Positions 34,664-45,357 of a stretch of 64,000 nt of DNA are shown here, piece after piece. The notes under the pieces are model-generated. The model was not told the DNA's origin. It saw only the letters and a program-made list of their open reading frames with translations, and searched no databases. The position numbers and the translations under genes were made by a program. Every line of letters starts with the position of its first letter. The stretch's first letter is position 1. Source of the DNA: Erinaceus europaeus (lineage: Eukaryota > Chordata > Mammalia > Eulipotyphla > Erinaceidae); NCBI RefSeq assembly GCF_950295315.1, contig NC_080165.1:4980200-5044199 (forward strand), written 5' to 3'.

Positions 34664-35479
34664 TGAGGCGCCCCATCAAGAATGCCAAGGATCCTGACAG
34701 TATCATCTCCTCTGGACCTGCATTCAGACTTCAAAGAAGCTGTGCAGAAAGGACGAGAGTGGGACGATGCATTCTCCCCCCGTTATTGCTACAAATAATT
34801 ATACTGTCACAATTGATTAATAACACTTTGGCAGTGCCTGGTGGGAATGGAGAGTCAGAAGCACCCCCTCTCCTTTACACAGGGACATATTTGAAAGTTA
34901 CATTATGAAAGTGGGGAAGGTGGGTCAACATAGACGGACAAAAGAAGTCATGTTATGACCTGCCCCTCAAAGAAAGAATGCAGAGATTGAGGCCTCCCAG
35001 GCACAAGTTGACGTATTGAAACAAAGAAAGATTAATAGTTAAACTGTACCAGACCTAGATGAACAGTGGTCCACGACTAGGCAAAGATCTGTTTGCCCCC
35101 CCATAGAAGATTAATGATAGAAAGAGCCCTCCGCAAAAGTCAAAAACAATTCTGGGTATGACCTCCCCTGAGAACAGGGCGATACTAAGTATTGTGCCAT
35201 TCTTTACAGAAATAGGGGAGTAACATGTATCCTGCCAAAGCCACAAGACTATGATGCTTATTACTACTTCCTTATGAGCTAGTTGTCTACGCAACCTGAA
35301 TGTAACCTGAAAAAAGTATAAAAGCTAATGCAGCTTCACTATTAAAATGAGTCCATATTCACCCTCCAATAGAGTGTGGTGTCTATCTGTTCTCCCTCGC
35401 TGACTCCTGACCTACTGGGGAGGTTGCCTTCGAGACCCCTGACCCTCCTGCTGCTCATCCGCTGTGGTGGTCCGCAGCA
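34664..35479 (+). mobile_element. solo LTR, 816 bp, inserted in ORF1
   Basis: The element begins tgaggcgcccc and ends gtccgcagca. Its flanks are actacc (34658-34663) and actatc (35480-35485), a 6-bp TSD with one change. The L1 ORF1 frame is continuous across the site when the element is removed. Promoter-like tataaaag lies at 35318 and a poly(A)-signal-like attaaaatg near 35340, followed by a U5-like ggtgtctatctgttctccct. This LTR is unlike the other LTRs in the window. Confidence 0.8.
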
Positions 35480-35825
35480 ACTATCATTTAGTTATGAAGA
35501 AACAATCAAAACACAGTAACAGATATACAAAAACTAAAAGGATTTGTCATTACCAAAACTGCCTTACAAGAATTACTGAAAGGAGTATAACAGAAAAAGA
35601 AAAAGGGAGTTGGTGTATTGCACCAAAGTAAGACTCTGGTGTGGGTGGAGCGAGAATACAAGTCCTGGAAAAGGATGACAGAGGACCTAGTGGGGGTTGT
35701 ATTGTTATTTGGAAAACTGAGAAATGCTACACATGTACAAACTATTGTATTTACTGTTGACTGTAAACCATTAATCCTCCAATAAAGAAATAAAAACAAA
35801 ATAAAATTAAAATTAAAAAAACATG
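35480..35825 (+). mobile_element. half-L1-like element, ORF1 C terminus and C-type 3' UTR
   Basis: ORF1 resumes (LSFSYEETIKTQ, then LKGFVITKTALQELLKGV) and stops near 35590. Within about 20 bases the C-type 3' UTR begins (gtattgcaccaaagtaag, gggttgtattgttatttgg, attgtatttactgttgactg) and ends with an A-rich tail at 35785-35823. No ORF2 sequence lies between. Confidence 0.8.
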
Positions 35826-36009
35826 GGAATAGGAATTTAGATTTGAGAAATGACTTTGAATGAGTAACCTGCATACCCCCACCCCCGACCCCTGACCCCC
35901 GCCCATGAGTGAGGCCAATTTGGAGCAATAATTTTCTCTCTTTTTCTTTTTAAATAAAATTTTATTTTTCTTTTCATAAAAGAGGGACATTTAGTTCTCA
36001 ACAAGGTGA

Positions 36010-36644
36010 TGCATGTTGCCGGCTAGCATGAGGGTGCCTCTTCCTGGGCACGTACTCTCTGGGTTGGAGAGAACTTGACCGGAGCCAGCCTGGGCTGCTA
36101 CTCACTCAGCAATGTGAGGAAGATGACTCATCAACAGAGCTCGTGGTGGCGGTGGCAAGGCAATTTGATTCTTTATTGATCAGGGAGCCCAGGCTTTTAA
36201 AAGTCAGACCCAGAAGTGGCAAGTCAGAAACAGAAATAGCTTGACACGGTTTGGAAAGGTGCAGAGAAAGGCAAAAGGGGCTGGGAAAGGTAGGTTCCTT
36301 AGCAACTATTGCAAGGGTTTTAACTGGTAGGATAAATAATAATACCCTGCAGGCAGGGAGGGTCTTGAGGGTAGAAAGAAGATAGATCAAAGAAATGGAA
36401 GGGGTGAGGATCTTTCAGGCAAAAATATATATATATTATGTAGATAATAAGGGGGCAGGCCATAGTATCAGGAATTCAGGGTGCTTTGTGAGGCAGGAAG
36501 TCTAACAAGATGGGGCAAACCTTTGGGGTTACTCCTGTTTCTCTTTGCTCAACCTCTCGGTAGAGAGAGAGACACTGACAGGATAGACGCACTCCTCAGG
36601 TCAAGCCCTACCAGGCTCTACCACATCCTCACAATTTCCCAGAC
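36010..36644 (-). mobile_element. endogenous retrovirus LTR, 635 bp, minus orientation
   Basis: The reverse-oriented sister of the 33118-33740 LTR. On the minus strand it begins tgtctgggaaattgtgagg and ends ggcaacatgca. No TSD seen (flanks aggtga and gtatgt). About 2.3 kb separates the pair, but the sequence between is half-L1 and another LTR, not viral genes. Confidence 0.8.
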
Positions 36645-36849
36645 AGTATGTAAAACAGATTCAAAAACATAAGCTATAGCAATATGAAGCAACATTAAAG
36701 TTTGAAAGGAGAAGAGAGGGATAGATACTGTTTGAGCAAATGATGAGTTCTACCAGTGCCATGTCTTAGTTATCCCTTCCTTTTGACTAATGACCACTTC
36801 CAGGTATCTCCCTGTTTCTTTAGTGTGCATATTTTTATTCATCGTGCTA

Positions 36850-37200
36850 CTTATTATTTTTTTTGCCTCCAGGGTTATTTCTGGGGCTCGGTACCTGCAC
36901 CATGAATCCACTGCTCCTGGAGGTCATCTTTTTTTCACCTTTTTTTGCCCTTGTTGTTGTAGCCTTGTTGTGGTTATTATTGTTGTTGATGTTGTTCGAT
37001 GTTGGATAGGACAGATAGAAATGGAGAGAGGAGGGGAAGACAGAGGGGGGAGAGAAAGACAGACACCTGCAGACCTGCTTCACCGCCTGTGAAGCGACTC
37101 CCCTGCTGGTGGGGAGCCAGGGGCTGGAACTGGGATCCTTACACTGGTCCTTGAGCTTTGCACCAAGTGCGCTTAACCCACTGTGCTACCACCTGACTCC
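36850..37200 (-). mobile_element. tRNA-derived SINE, long type
   Basis: The 3' domain (tttgcctccagggttatttc, ctgctcctggaggtcatc) is followed by TTG trinucleotide runs, ttggataggacagatagaaa, ctgcttcaccgcctgtgaag and, in the tRNA-like head, aagtgcgcttaacccactg. Confidence 0.9.
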
Positions 37201-37284
37201 TGTGTTTCTTCTTTTATGTGTTAGGTTCACTTTGCAATATTGTCTATTAAATGTCATCTGCTTTGCAGGAGCTCTTTTTAGTTT

Positions 37285-37495
37285 ATTTTTAAAAGGTTTC
37301 ATTTATTAATTTATTATAGAGGCAGAGAGAAATCAAGAAGGATGGAGATAGAAAGGGAGAGAGACAGAGAGATGCCTGAAGCCCTGCTCATGAAGCTCGA
37401 TCCATCACACTGCAAGTGGGGATCTGGACTTAGAACCTGGGACCTTGTGCATGGCAATGTGTGAGCTCAGCTGGGAGACCCTCTGACCCCCTTAC
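37285..37495 (-). mobile_element. tRNA-derived SINE, short type
   Basis: tttattaatttattatagag, ggagagagacagagagatgc, tgcaagtggggatctggact, acttagaacctgggaccttg. Confidence 0.85.
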
Positions 37496-37639
37496 TTTAC
37501 ATTCCACAAGTGTTAGAAATAGCTGCTATTTTTCTAATAATACATAGTATCTTAATTATTATATATAAGTTATATATTCAGCTTTTGCATTATCCACATA
37601 TGGATGAAATGGCTTTCCTGGGACAAATTATTTTTAAAA

Positions 37640-37895
37640 TGCCCTGAGGGACTTGGCAGGAGTGAACAGCTAACTCTGTATAGCATTTGCTTTACCATGT
37701 GAAGTGGTCTAGGGGACACCATGGGAAGCACCAGAGGATACCATAGTTAGAGGAAAAGTGCTATGATGTATCCACAGTACATTACATATTTCTTAACTCT
37801 TCTCTTATTAAAAAGAAGGAGGAGGAGGTAGAGAGGGGGAGGAGAAAAAAGAGAAGGAGAAGAGGAAGAGAAAGGAGGAGGAGGAGAAAAGAATA
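37640..37895 (+). mobile_element. diverged SINE and purine-rich tract
   Basis: A weak SINE (ggacttggcaggagtgaaca, ttaccatgtgaagtggtcta) ends in an 80-base GGA/GAA-rich tract (37812-37895). Confidence 0.5.
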
Positions 37896-37925
37896 AAGAA
37901 ACTAAGTTTGGGATGAGAGTTTTTT

Positions 37926-38340
37926 TTTTTCTGCTGTACTTTCATTTATTACTTAAATTTTTTTTAATCTGTATTTATTTATTGGATAGAAACAACCAGA
38001 AATCAAGAGGGATGGGGGAGGTAGAGAGATAAGATCTGCAACCTTGCTTCACCACTAGTGAAGCTTTCCCCCTGCAGGTGGGGACTGAGGTGCACTGTAG
38101 AATGTGCACTCAACCAGGTACACCACCACCCGGTCCCCCATTTATTACTTTTATAAAGCAAGACCTCAATTAGGGAGATATCTATAACAAACAATAACAA
38201 AGAATACGCTAAATTTTTGTTAGGTATTTCTAAAATAAATCCATTTTTTTAACCACTTAACGTTTCCATCAGAATTTATCTTAATCGCCTAAGTGGCAAA
38301 TTAAAAAAAAATTATTTCTTTCCTTTTTGTTGTCCTTGTT
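37926..38340 (-). other. transduced flanking DNA, with AATAAA next to second poly(A)
   Basis: On the minus strand the DNA after the L1 tail ends aataaatgaaagtacagcag followed by about ten A and the TSD. A canonical AATAAA sits 14 bases before the tail, as expected if L1 transcription ran past its own weak signal and used a downstream one. The source locus would carry this sequence just 3' of a full-length L1. Confidence 0.8.
37943..38150 (-). mobile_element. tRNA-derived SINE, short type, 12-bp TSD
   Basis: A 184-bp SINE (37955-38138) within the transduced DNA; TSD catttattactt at 37943-37954 and 38139-38150. Confidence 0.92.
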
Positions 38341-39317
38341 TTTTTATTATTATTATTTTTTATTTAAGAAAGGATTAATTAACAAAACCATAGGGTAGGA
38401 GGGGTACAACTCCACACAATTCCCACCACCCAATCTCCATATCCCATCCCCTCCCCTGACAGCTTTCCCATTCTCTATCCCTCTGGGAGCATGGACCCAG
38501 GGTCATTGTGGGTTGCAGAAGGTAGAAGGTCTGGCTTCTGTAATTGCTTCCCCACTGAACATGGGCGTTGACTGGTTGGTCCATACTCCCAGTCTGCCTC
38601 TCTCTTTCCCTAGTAGGGTGGGTCTCTGGGGAAGCTGAGCTCCAGGACACATTGGTGGGGTCTTCAATCCAGGGAAGTCTGGCCGGCATCCTGATGACAC
38701 CTGGAACCTGGTGACTGAAAAGAGAGTTAACATACAAAGCCAAACACAATGGAATACTACTCAGCTGTAAAAAATGGTGACTTCACTGTTTTCAGCCGAT
38801 CTTGGATGGACCTTGAAAAAATCATGTTGAGTGAAATAAGTCAGAAACAGAAGGATGAATACGGGATGATCTCACTCTCAGGCCGAAGTTGAAAAACAAG
38901 ATTAGAAAAGAAAACACAAGTCGAACCTGAAATGGAATTGGAGTATTACACCAAAGTAAAAGACTCTGGGGTGGGTGGGTGGGTGGGTGGGGAGAATACA
39001 GATCCATGAAAAATGATGAATGAAATAGTGGGGGTTGTATTGTTAAATGGGAATCTGGGGAATGTTATGCATGTAAAAAAAAAAAAAGAAGTAGAAACGC
39101 AAAGCAGAAATTGGAGTATGGCACCAAAGTAAGAAAGCAGAAGTACACTAGAGTTTGCAGTGAGTACCTCCCTAATACTTCCTCTCCACTTTTCCAAGCT
39201 TTGGGTCCATGATTGCTCAACAATTTGTTTGGCTTTGTATGTTAACTCTCTTTTCAGTCACCAGGTTCCAGGTGTCATCAGGATGCCGGCCAGACTTCCC
39301 TGGGATGAGAGTTTTTT

Positions 39318-41032
39318 ATAGACATCTGTAACAAAGAGACGAGAAATTGTACCCATATATTAACAAATGTACTGTAAACTACTAGCTCCTTGATAAAGAA
39401 AAGAACACACAATACTTAAAAATGACATTTTATATAGAATATGTGACCAGAAAATAATATTTCATGATGGAATTTTAACATGGCTCCAAAGAAGTCAAGA
39501 AGTAACACAAATATACCACTACAACAAAGAAGGGAAGGAAGAAAAGAAAACTCGGTAAAAACTCTAAATATCACCAAAAGGAGACAATTAAATGATGTGT
39601 GAAACATGCAAATATAATACACAAAAAGTAGATAAGCACTGAAAAAAAGATTGAGTTACTACTTGGAATACCTGTCTCCCCTGTTTAAGAGGAAACCTTT
39701 GTTCTTGAATATATGAATTTTCTATTGCTATTAACGTGACCAACCTGAAATGTCAACTCTGAATTATGTGGTACAAGAGAAGTAAGCTTCTCTTTGGTCT
39801 GAGTGAATGTATTACAGGGGTAGGGGGGGAGTGTCCTTATTAAGAAGTCCAGTAAGATTCTAATAGACTTAAATGCATACTTGAACCTTTGCATAGAGAT
39901 GAGTTTGATGACACAGAATGTTTGAGTATGAATATAAAATCAGAAAAGTCAAATATCAAAGAATTAAACAAACAAATTCAAAAACTGAAGAGCTGAGGTA
40001 ATAATAAATGTCAGAAAAGAGAATCAGTACATTCAGAAACAGAAACCCAACACAAAAAATAAAATAAAATGGAAATTCTAACATAAAGTTAAGTCCTGAG
40101 ATAATTACAATGAAAACAGACAGTAGTCTTACAATTTAAATAATCCAACATCAGAATAGTTCATATCTGTAATGCTGGAAAGTCAACATAAGAAAATCAC
40201 TGATTACTGCAATACAAAAAAAAAAAGTCAAAATTAAAGGGATACTGGGTGGTGTTGCAATTTCTTGGGAAAGCTTGTTATAGTTAGCAATATCCTAATA
40301 ATGCTGGATATTGCATATAAAGGAGGGATTATTTAGTCATCTAGCAGACGGAGACACAAGAAAAGATAAACATACTTAAGTCTTTGCTTCACAATATTTG
40401 ATGTTAGAAGACCATAAATCCACATGCAGAGTCCTGTGGAAAAGTGTAAGTAATCCAAGATCTGATGAACACTAAACCAGATGAAATTTTATGAACAGTG
40501 ACCAAATATATTAAATTACAATAGCATGAGAGAAAGACCTTATCAAATATTAGGACATAAGATAATTTTCTTTGTGAAAAAGAAATGTATAGGAATGCCA
40601 GACCAAGTCACTCAACAAGTAAAAAAACAAAAACACATCTAAAATCAACAATAAAATATGTTGACAACAAAATTTAAATTACATATTGTTGTGCTTAAAA
40701 ATATTGTTTTTAAACCACAAGGCTACAACATAATATAATTTATTCAACTTTATGAAAAAGAGAATAGTCTTAATATCAAAATGAAATTTCACCATCCTCT
40801 TATAAAGGTAGGGACTGATGGAAAGACTAAATACAGAATCCACTAAACTGATGGCATGTTTACTGATCTAAAGTAGTAAAGAGAAAGTCAACAAAATAAA
40901 AGTACGCAAAGGAAAAACACAGGCAGTTCAGTAGACAAAGGAACATGATTTGCACCCCTAAGGCACTTCAGAGCTTCTCTGTCCCCCCACATCCGTGCTG
41001 CCTTCTGAACTTGATTTAATATCTAAGTAAGG
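39318..41032. other. single-copy AT-rich sequence
   Basis: No ORF or repeat family that I can support. A SINE-like phrase (actgggtggtgttgcaattt) near 40245 is too short to call. Confidence 0.45.
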
Positions 41033-41226
41033 AATAGTGTTAATTTAGGGGGCAGGTGGTAGCGCACTTGGTTGAAAGCAGGCGTTACAGTGCGCAAGGA
41101 CCCGGTTCATGCCTCTGCAGGTGCCTCTGTCTCTTTCCCTCTCTATCTTTCCCTTCCCTCTCGATTTCTGACTGCCTCTATCCAATAAATAAAGATACTA
41201 AAGAAATTTTAAAAATAGTGTTAATT
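41033..41226 (+). mobile_element. tRNA-derived SINE, short type, 13-bp TSD
   Basis: A 168-bp SINE (41046-41213) with ggtggtagcgcacttggtt (good A box), a pyrimidine-rich body and an aataaataaag tail. TSD aatagtgttaatt at 41033-41045 and 41214-41226. Confidence 0.93.
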
Positions 41227-41894
41227 CAAGCTCGTTTAATATATACCACTGAAGCAAGTGCAAAAGTCATCTGATTTAGAATTGATGCAATCTAAGATAC
41301 AAACAAGGCAATAACAGCCCCATATACATGCATTCTCAGCCTGATCCCACTGTCAGAATCTCCGTTCTTACCCAGGCAAAACTAAGTGCAATGCTTAACT
41401 CGGGCTGTAGAACCAGAACAAGGTTCAGTCACACAGATGTCACTGGCAGTCATATTTATAGGGCTTTAATAACCTCAGTTCTCCAGTTAATTACCTCATC
41501 ATTTCTAGCCAGAGTATACTGGTACTATAAAAACTGAAACCCTAGATTTAGGGGGGAAAAAAGCATTGTGATTATACTCCATAACGTGTTTCATAAATCC
41601 TTAATGTTAGCCTGCACTTTGGCAAATAACACATTCAGACTTTTTCCCTTTTTTTAATTTAAATAAAATCTAGTGATTACAAACAGAGCCTATGTATTGC
41701 CATCCCACAGTAAGAAAATAATAGCATATATTCACAATATATACTATTCACAACTCTGCATAGGTTAGAGAGGTCTATCAAATGGCTTCAGCTAATGTTG
41801 ATGGCGACTCTTTCTGTGTGATTGCAGTGAGGAAGCTAAGTGCTTTCTCTCAAGGTCAAGGGAACATGTGTACATGCCTCCATAAGTTGGGGGA
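41227..41894. other. single-copy sequence
   Basis: No supported feature. Confidence 0.45.
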
Positions 41895-42320
41895 AATATG
41901 GACCTTATGATTGCTCAACAATTTGTTTGGCTTTGTATGTTAACTATCTTTTCAGTCACCAGGTTCCAGGTGTCATCAGGATGCCGGCCAGACTTCCCTG
42001 GATTGAAGACCCCACCAATGTGTCCTGGAGCTCAGCTTCCCCAGAGACCCACCCTACTAGGGAAAGAGAGAGGCAGACTGGGAGTATGGACCGACCAGTC
42101 AACGCCCATGTTCAGCGGGGAAGCAATTACAGAAGCCAGACCTTCTACCTTCTGCAACCCACAATGACCCTGGGTCCATGCTCCCAGAGGGATAGAGAAT
42201 GGGAAAGCTATCGGGGGAGGGGGTGGGATATGGAGATTGGGCGGTGGGAATTGTGTGGAGTTGTACCCCTCCTACCCTATGGTTTTGTTAATTAATCCTT
42301 TCTTAAATAAAAAAAAAAGT
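41895..42320 (+). mobile_element. L1 3' UTR fragment, A-type
   Basis: The last about 410 bases of an A-type 3' UTR with an A-rich tail (42299-42320). It contains the longest sense ORF of this UTR in the window (41840-42295, 151 codons), with its stop just before the tail. No TSD found. Confidence 0.9.
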
Positions 42321-42559
42321 TTTTTAAAAAGTGCACAATTGGCTACAGTGACTCAGTAAGTGCAGCAAGCAAGAAGAAAGACCGAAAAAAAGACACCACA
42401 AAGTATTTAATCAAACAGTTTCTACTTAGACCTAGACACCCTCCCCACCTACTTCCTATTTCACTGCCTTCAGTCACTCTAAGTCAAACCCTGTCAGATA
42501 AAGTAAAAACTACAAAAGCTGGATATGGGAAAGAGACCAGCACACTCTGGTCCTTTAGG

Positions 42560-43520
42560 TCACTACCAGGCCACCCCATTATCTGGGGCCCTAGTCTGAG
42601 AATCTTGGGGCTCCCACATAGACATGATGGGCCTAGACCTCTAGCAGATCCTTCTCTCCGCCATCACTGGTCATCTCCATCAGGAACAACATAAACCCTC
42701 TTGTGGGTCTCTCCAGGACCTTGCCCTCAATGTAGAACAACAGTGGTAGAAACGGCCCCGCTCTCTCAAGGGAAGCTGGATCAACACACTCTGCCACCTG
42801 AGGAAGATGGGTCCTGAAATAAGCGCAGCCTAGAATGTTCCCAGCTGTGGCCATGGGCTGTGAGCTCAGACCTGAAGGGATGCAGAGGCCACACAGGCTC
42901 CTGTGCTGAATGTGAACAGACATGGGTCAGATCAAAGTGGTTTACAGTTGATGGTATTTATACACTTTTTCCATATTTGGGAGCTACTCTCTGCACTGAT
43001 CCAACTTTCTCATCCTATTCTCAACTCTCCTACCATCTTCCCAGAAAATACTCCTAGAACATCTGCATATTAGCTATTGGGCTCAGTCAAAAGTTAGTAA
43101 AGTCATAAACCCCTTGGAAGATAACTAAAATAGACTTCCTAGCTCCTTCCAACATGAAGACCCCAACGTTCATCTGCTATGCACTTACTCTTAGGTTCCT
43201 GATTATTAAACAAATTGTTTTGGCTTTATATCTTACTGCTTTTCAGCCACCAAGTTGCACATTCCACCATGATGCCAACCTGACTTCCCTGGGCAGGTGC
43301 CTCACCAATGTGTCCTAGAACCTCACTTCCCCAGAGCCCTGCCCCACTAGGGAAAGAGAGAGACAGGCTGGAAGTATGGATCCACTTGTCAATGCCCATG
43401 TCTAGTTGAGAAGCAATTACAGAAGCCAGATCTCCCACTTTCTACTCCCTATAAAGATATTTGGTCCATACTCCCAGAGGGATAAAGAATAGGGAAACTT
43501 CCAATGGAGGGGAGGGGATG
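42560..43520 (+). mobile_element. B-type L1 3' UTR, long, 3' end replaced by purine repeat
   Basis: The upstream part shares landmarks with the minus-strand copy at 51.4-52.5 kb (gatgggcctagacctctag, tagaatgttccc, tttacagttgatggtatt). The downstream part has the usual B-type UTR up to gaggggatgtggaaaggga. The terminal about 100 bases and tail are missing, replaced by the homopurine tract. Sequence at 42325-42560 is probably further UTR but not secure. Confidence 0.82.
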
Positions 43521-43801
43521 TGGAAAGGGAAGGGAAGGGAAGGGAAGGGAAGGGAAGGGAAGGGAAGGGAAGGGAAGGGAAGGGAAGGGAAGGGAAGGGA
43601 AGGGAAGGGAAGGGAAGGGAAGGGAAGGGAAGGGAGAGAAGGGAAGAGGAGAGGAGAGGAGAGGAGAGGAGAGGAGAGGAGAGGAGAGGAGAGGAGGGGA
43701 GGGGAGGGGAGGGGAGGGGAGGGGAGGGGAGGGGAGGGGAGGGGAGGGGAGGGGAGGGGAGGGGAGGGGAGGGGAGGGGAGGGGAGGGGAGGGGAGGGGA
43801 G
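43521..43801 (+). repeat. 280-bp homopurine satellite: (AAGGG)n, (GAGGA)n, (GGGGA)n
   Basis: Three zones of pentamers follow each other: AAGGG to about 43634, GAGGA about 43646-43694, GGGGA about 43695-43801. There is no pyrimidine on this strand in the core. No frame contains a stop, which yields spurious ORFs of 116-142 codons on both strands. Confidence 0.97.
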
Positions 43802-44204
43802 AAAACCGTGACTCCAAGAGGACATTGTTTTGGTCACATAACAGGAAGCAACAGATTGGGGATGGATCCAAAATTCTCTCTCCTATTTATTGCCCAGTAG
43901 CTAAATCGAGATTCTGCCAAGCAATGGATTGACGGTGGGCTTTGAGAGCTGAGCTCCACTGAGGAACCAGGGTGCTATTCTGGGTCTTCTCCTGCCCCAG
44001 GTTATGTGCTCCTCTGCTTCACTGCCAGTTCAGAGCCAAGCATGGCTTTTGAGTTAGGAGAATTTCTGCCTCACCCCTGAGTTTCTGGAGATAGCCTGGT
44101 TGTATTTCATTTACTTTTCAGGTTATTTGCTGCTGTTGTGTTCTAGCTTATCAGGCATGAAATCTCAAAAGCTCTCACTTCATAGTCATGCCTCCCCATA
44201 AAGA
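43802..44204. other. single-copy sequence
   Basis: About 400 bases of mixed composition. No supported feature. Confidence 0.45.
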
Positions 44205-44590
44205 GATTTTATTTTTACATTTATTTATTACTTTATTTATTTATTTATTTAGTTTGCCTCCAGGGTTATGGCTGGGGCTCGGTGCCTGCACTACGACTCC
44301 ACTGCCCTTGGAGGCCATTTTTTCCCCATTTTGTTGCCCTTATTGTTGCCCTTATTGTTGTCCTTGTTGTTATTGCTACTATTGTTGTTGCCATTGCTTT
44401 CATTATTGTTGGATAGAACAGAGAGAAATCAAGAGAGGAAGGGACACAGAGAGGAAAGAGAAACACCTGCAGACCTGCTTCACTGCCTGTGAGGCGACAT
44501 CCCTGAAGGTGGGGAGCCGGGGGCTCGAACCAGGATCCTTGACGCTGATCCTTGAGCTTGTGCCAGGTGCGCTTAACCCAGCCCCCGTGA
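44205..44590 (-). mobile_element. tRNA-derived SINE, long type
   Basis: (TTTA)n tail side at 44219-44252, 3' domain gcctccagggttatggctgg, TTG runs, ttggatagaacagagagaaa, head gggggctcgaaccaggatcc and aggtgcgcttaaccca. No TSD identified. Confidence 0.9.
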
Positions 44591-44944
44591 AAAGGTTTTT
44601 AATGTGCATGTTAAAATATAGGAAGTATGTTAAGTCCCATTACTTACTGTGGCTTAGTGCTATAATATTTTATGATGGAATTATTTATTTAATATAAGTA
44701 TAATACCAGTATCCCTATCTTATAGATATATAAAGGATTGATCCAAAAGAGGCTACTTTGCCCAAGCCCACGCAAGAGGAAGTAGCTGTTTTAAAATTGA
44801 GATATATATGTAATCTAACAATATAGTTTGCATCACTATGTGAAGTGTCTCATAAGAGTCTTATAGACAGGAAATTTTGTGATATTCATACCACTGTCTA
44901 GACGCTCTTTTAGATAAGGACTAGAGGTTATCTGACTCCTTTTC

Positions 44945-45165
44945 ATAATATGTATTTATTTTATAAAATCATTGATTGCATAGAAACTGACAGGACTAGA
45001 GAGGGAAGAGAAAGAGAGAGGAGAGAGAGGGAGAGACATCTACAGCACTGCTTCTCCACTCTTGAAGCTTCCTAACTGTAGCTGGGAACTGGCTGCTCGA
45101 ACTCAGGTCCTTGTAACCTGTAAAGCATGGACTCTACCAGGTATGCAGTTGTTCTTGCCTTCTTT
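44945..45165 (-). mobile_element. diverged SINE
   Basis: GA-rich body, actgcttctccactcttgaa, ggctgctcgaactcaggtcc, tctaccaggtatgcag. Confidence 0.7.
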
Positions 45166-45325
45166 CAGCCTATATAACTTAATTGCTATCTATTAAGTAT
45201 TTTATTATGGAATTGTATTGCTCCATTAGCTCCCATATTTTTACTCACTTTAACTTAACTTTACTTGGACAAAAACTTCTTTCCTTGGTTACATTACAAA
45301 TATTATTCACAGAACAGGTAAGGCC

Positions 45326-45357
45326 ATGTAATATAATATAATATAATATAATATAAT
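45326..45357. repeat. (ATAAT)n microsatellite
   Basis: Six ATAAT units. Confidence 0.95.

Larger units (their letters stand above)
37910..39317 (-). mobile_element. 5'-inverted L1 with a 3' transduction, 16-bp TSD
   Basis: TSD gggatgagagtttttt lies at 37910-37925 and 39302-39317. On the minus strand, from 5' to 3': an inverted segment (38746-39301, ORF2 C terminus and 3' UTR), the sense A-type 3' UTR (38745-38365), an A/TAA-rich first tail, about 230 bases of non-L1 DNA, then a second poly(A) abutting the TSD. A SINE later entered the non-L1 part. The inverted segment joins C-type and A-type 3'-UTR sequence. Confidence 0.88.

Noticed and set aside
35506..35990. 140- and 79-codon minus-strand ORFs
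   Set aside because: Antisense to the half-L1 ORF1 C terminus and C-type 3' UTR.
43442..43932. Overlapping ORFs of 116-142 codons on both strands with EGKGR or SPPLP repeats
   Set aside because: They arise because the pentamer satellite has no stop codon in any frame. Low-complexity translation, not genes.
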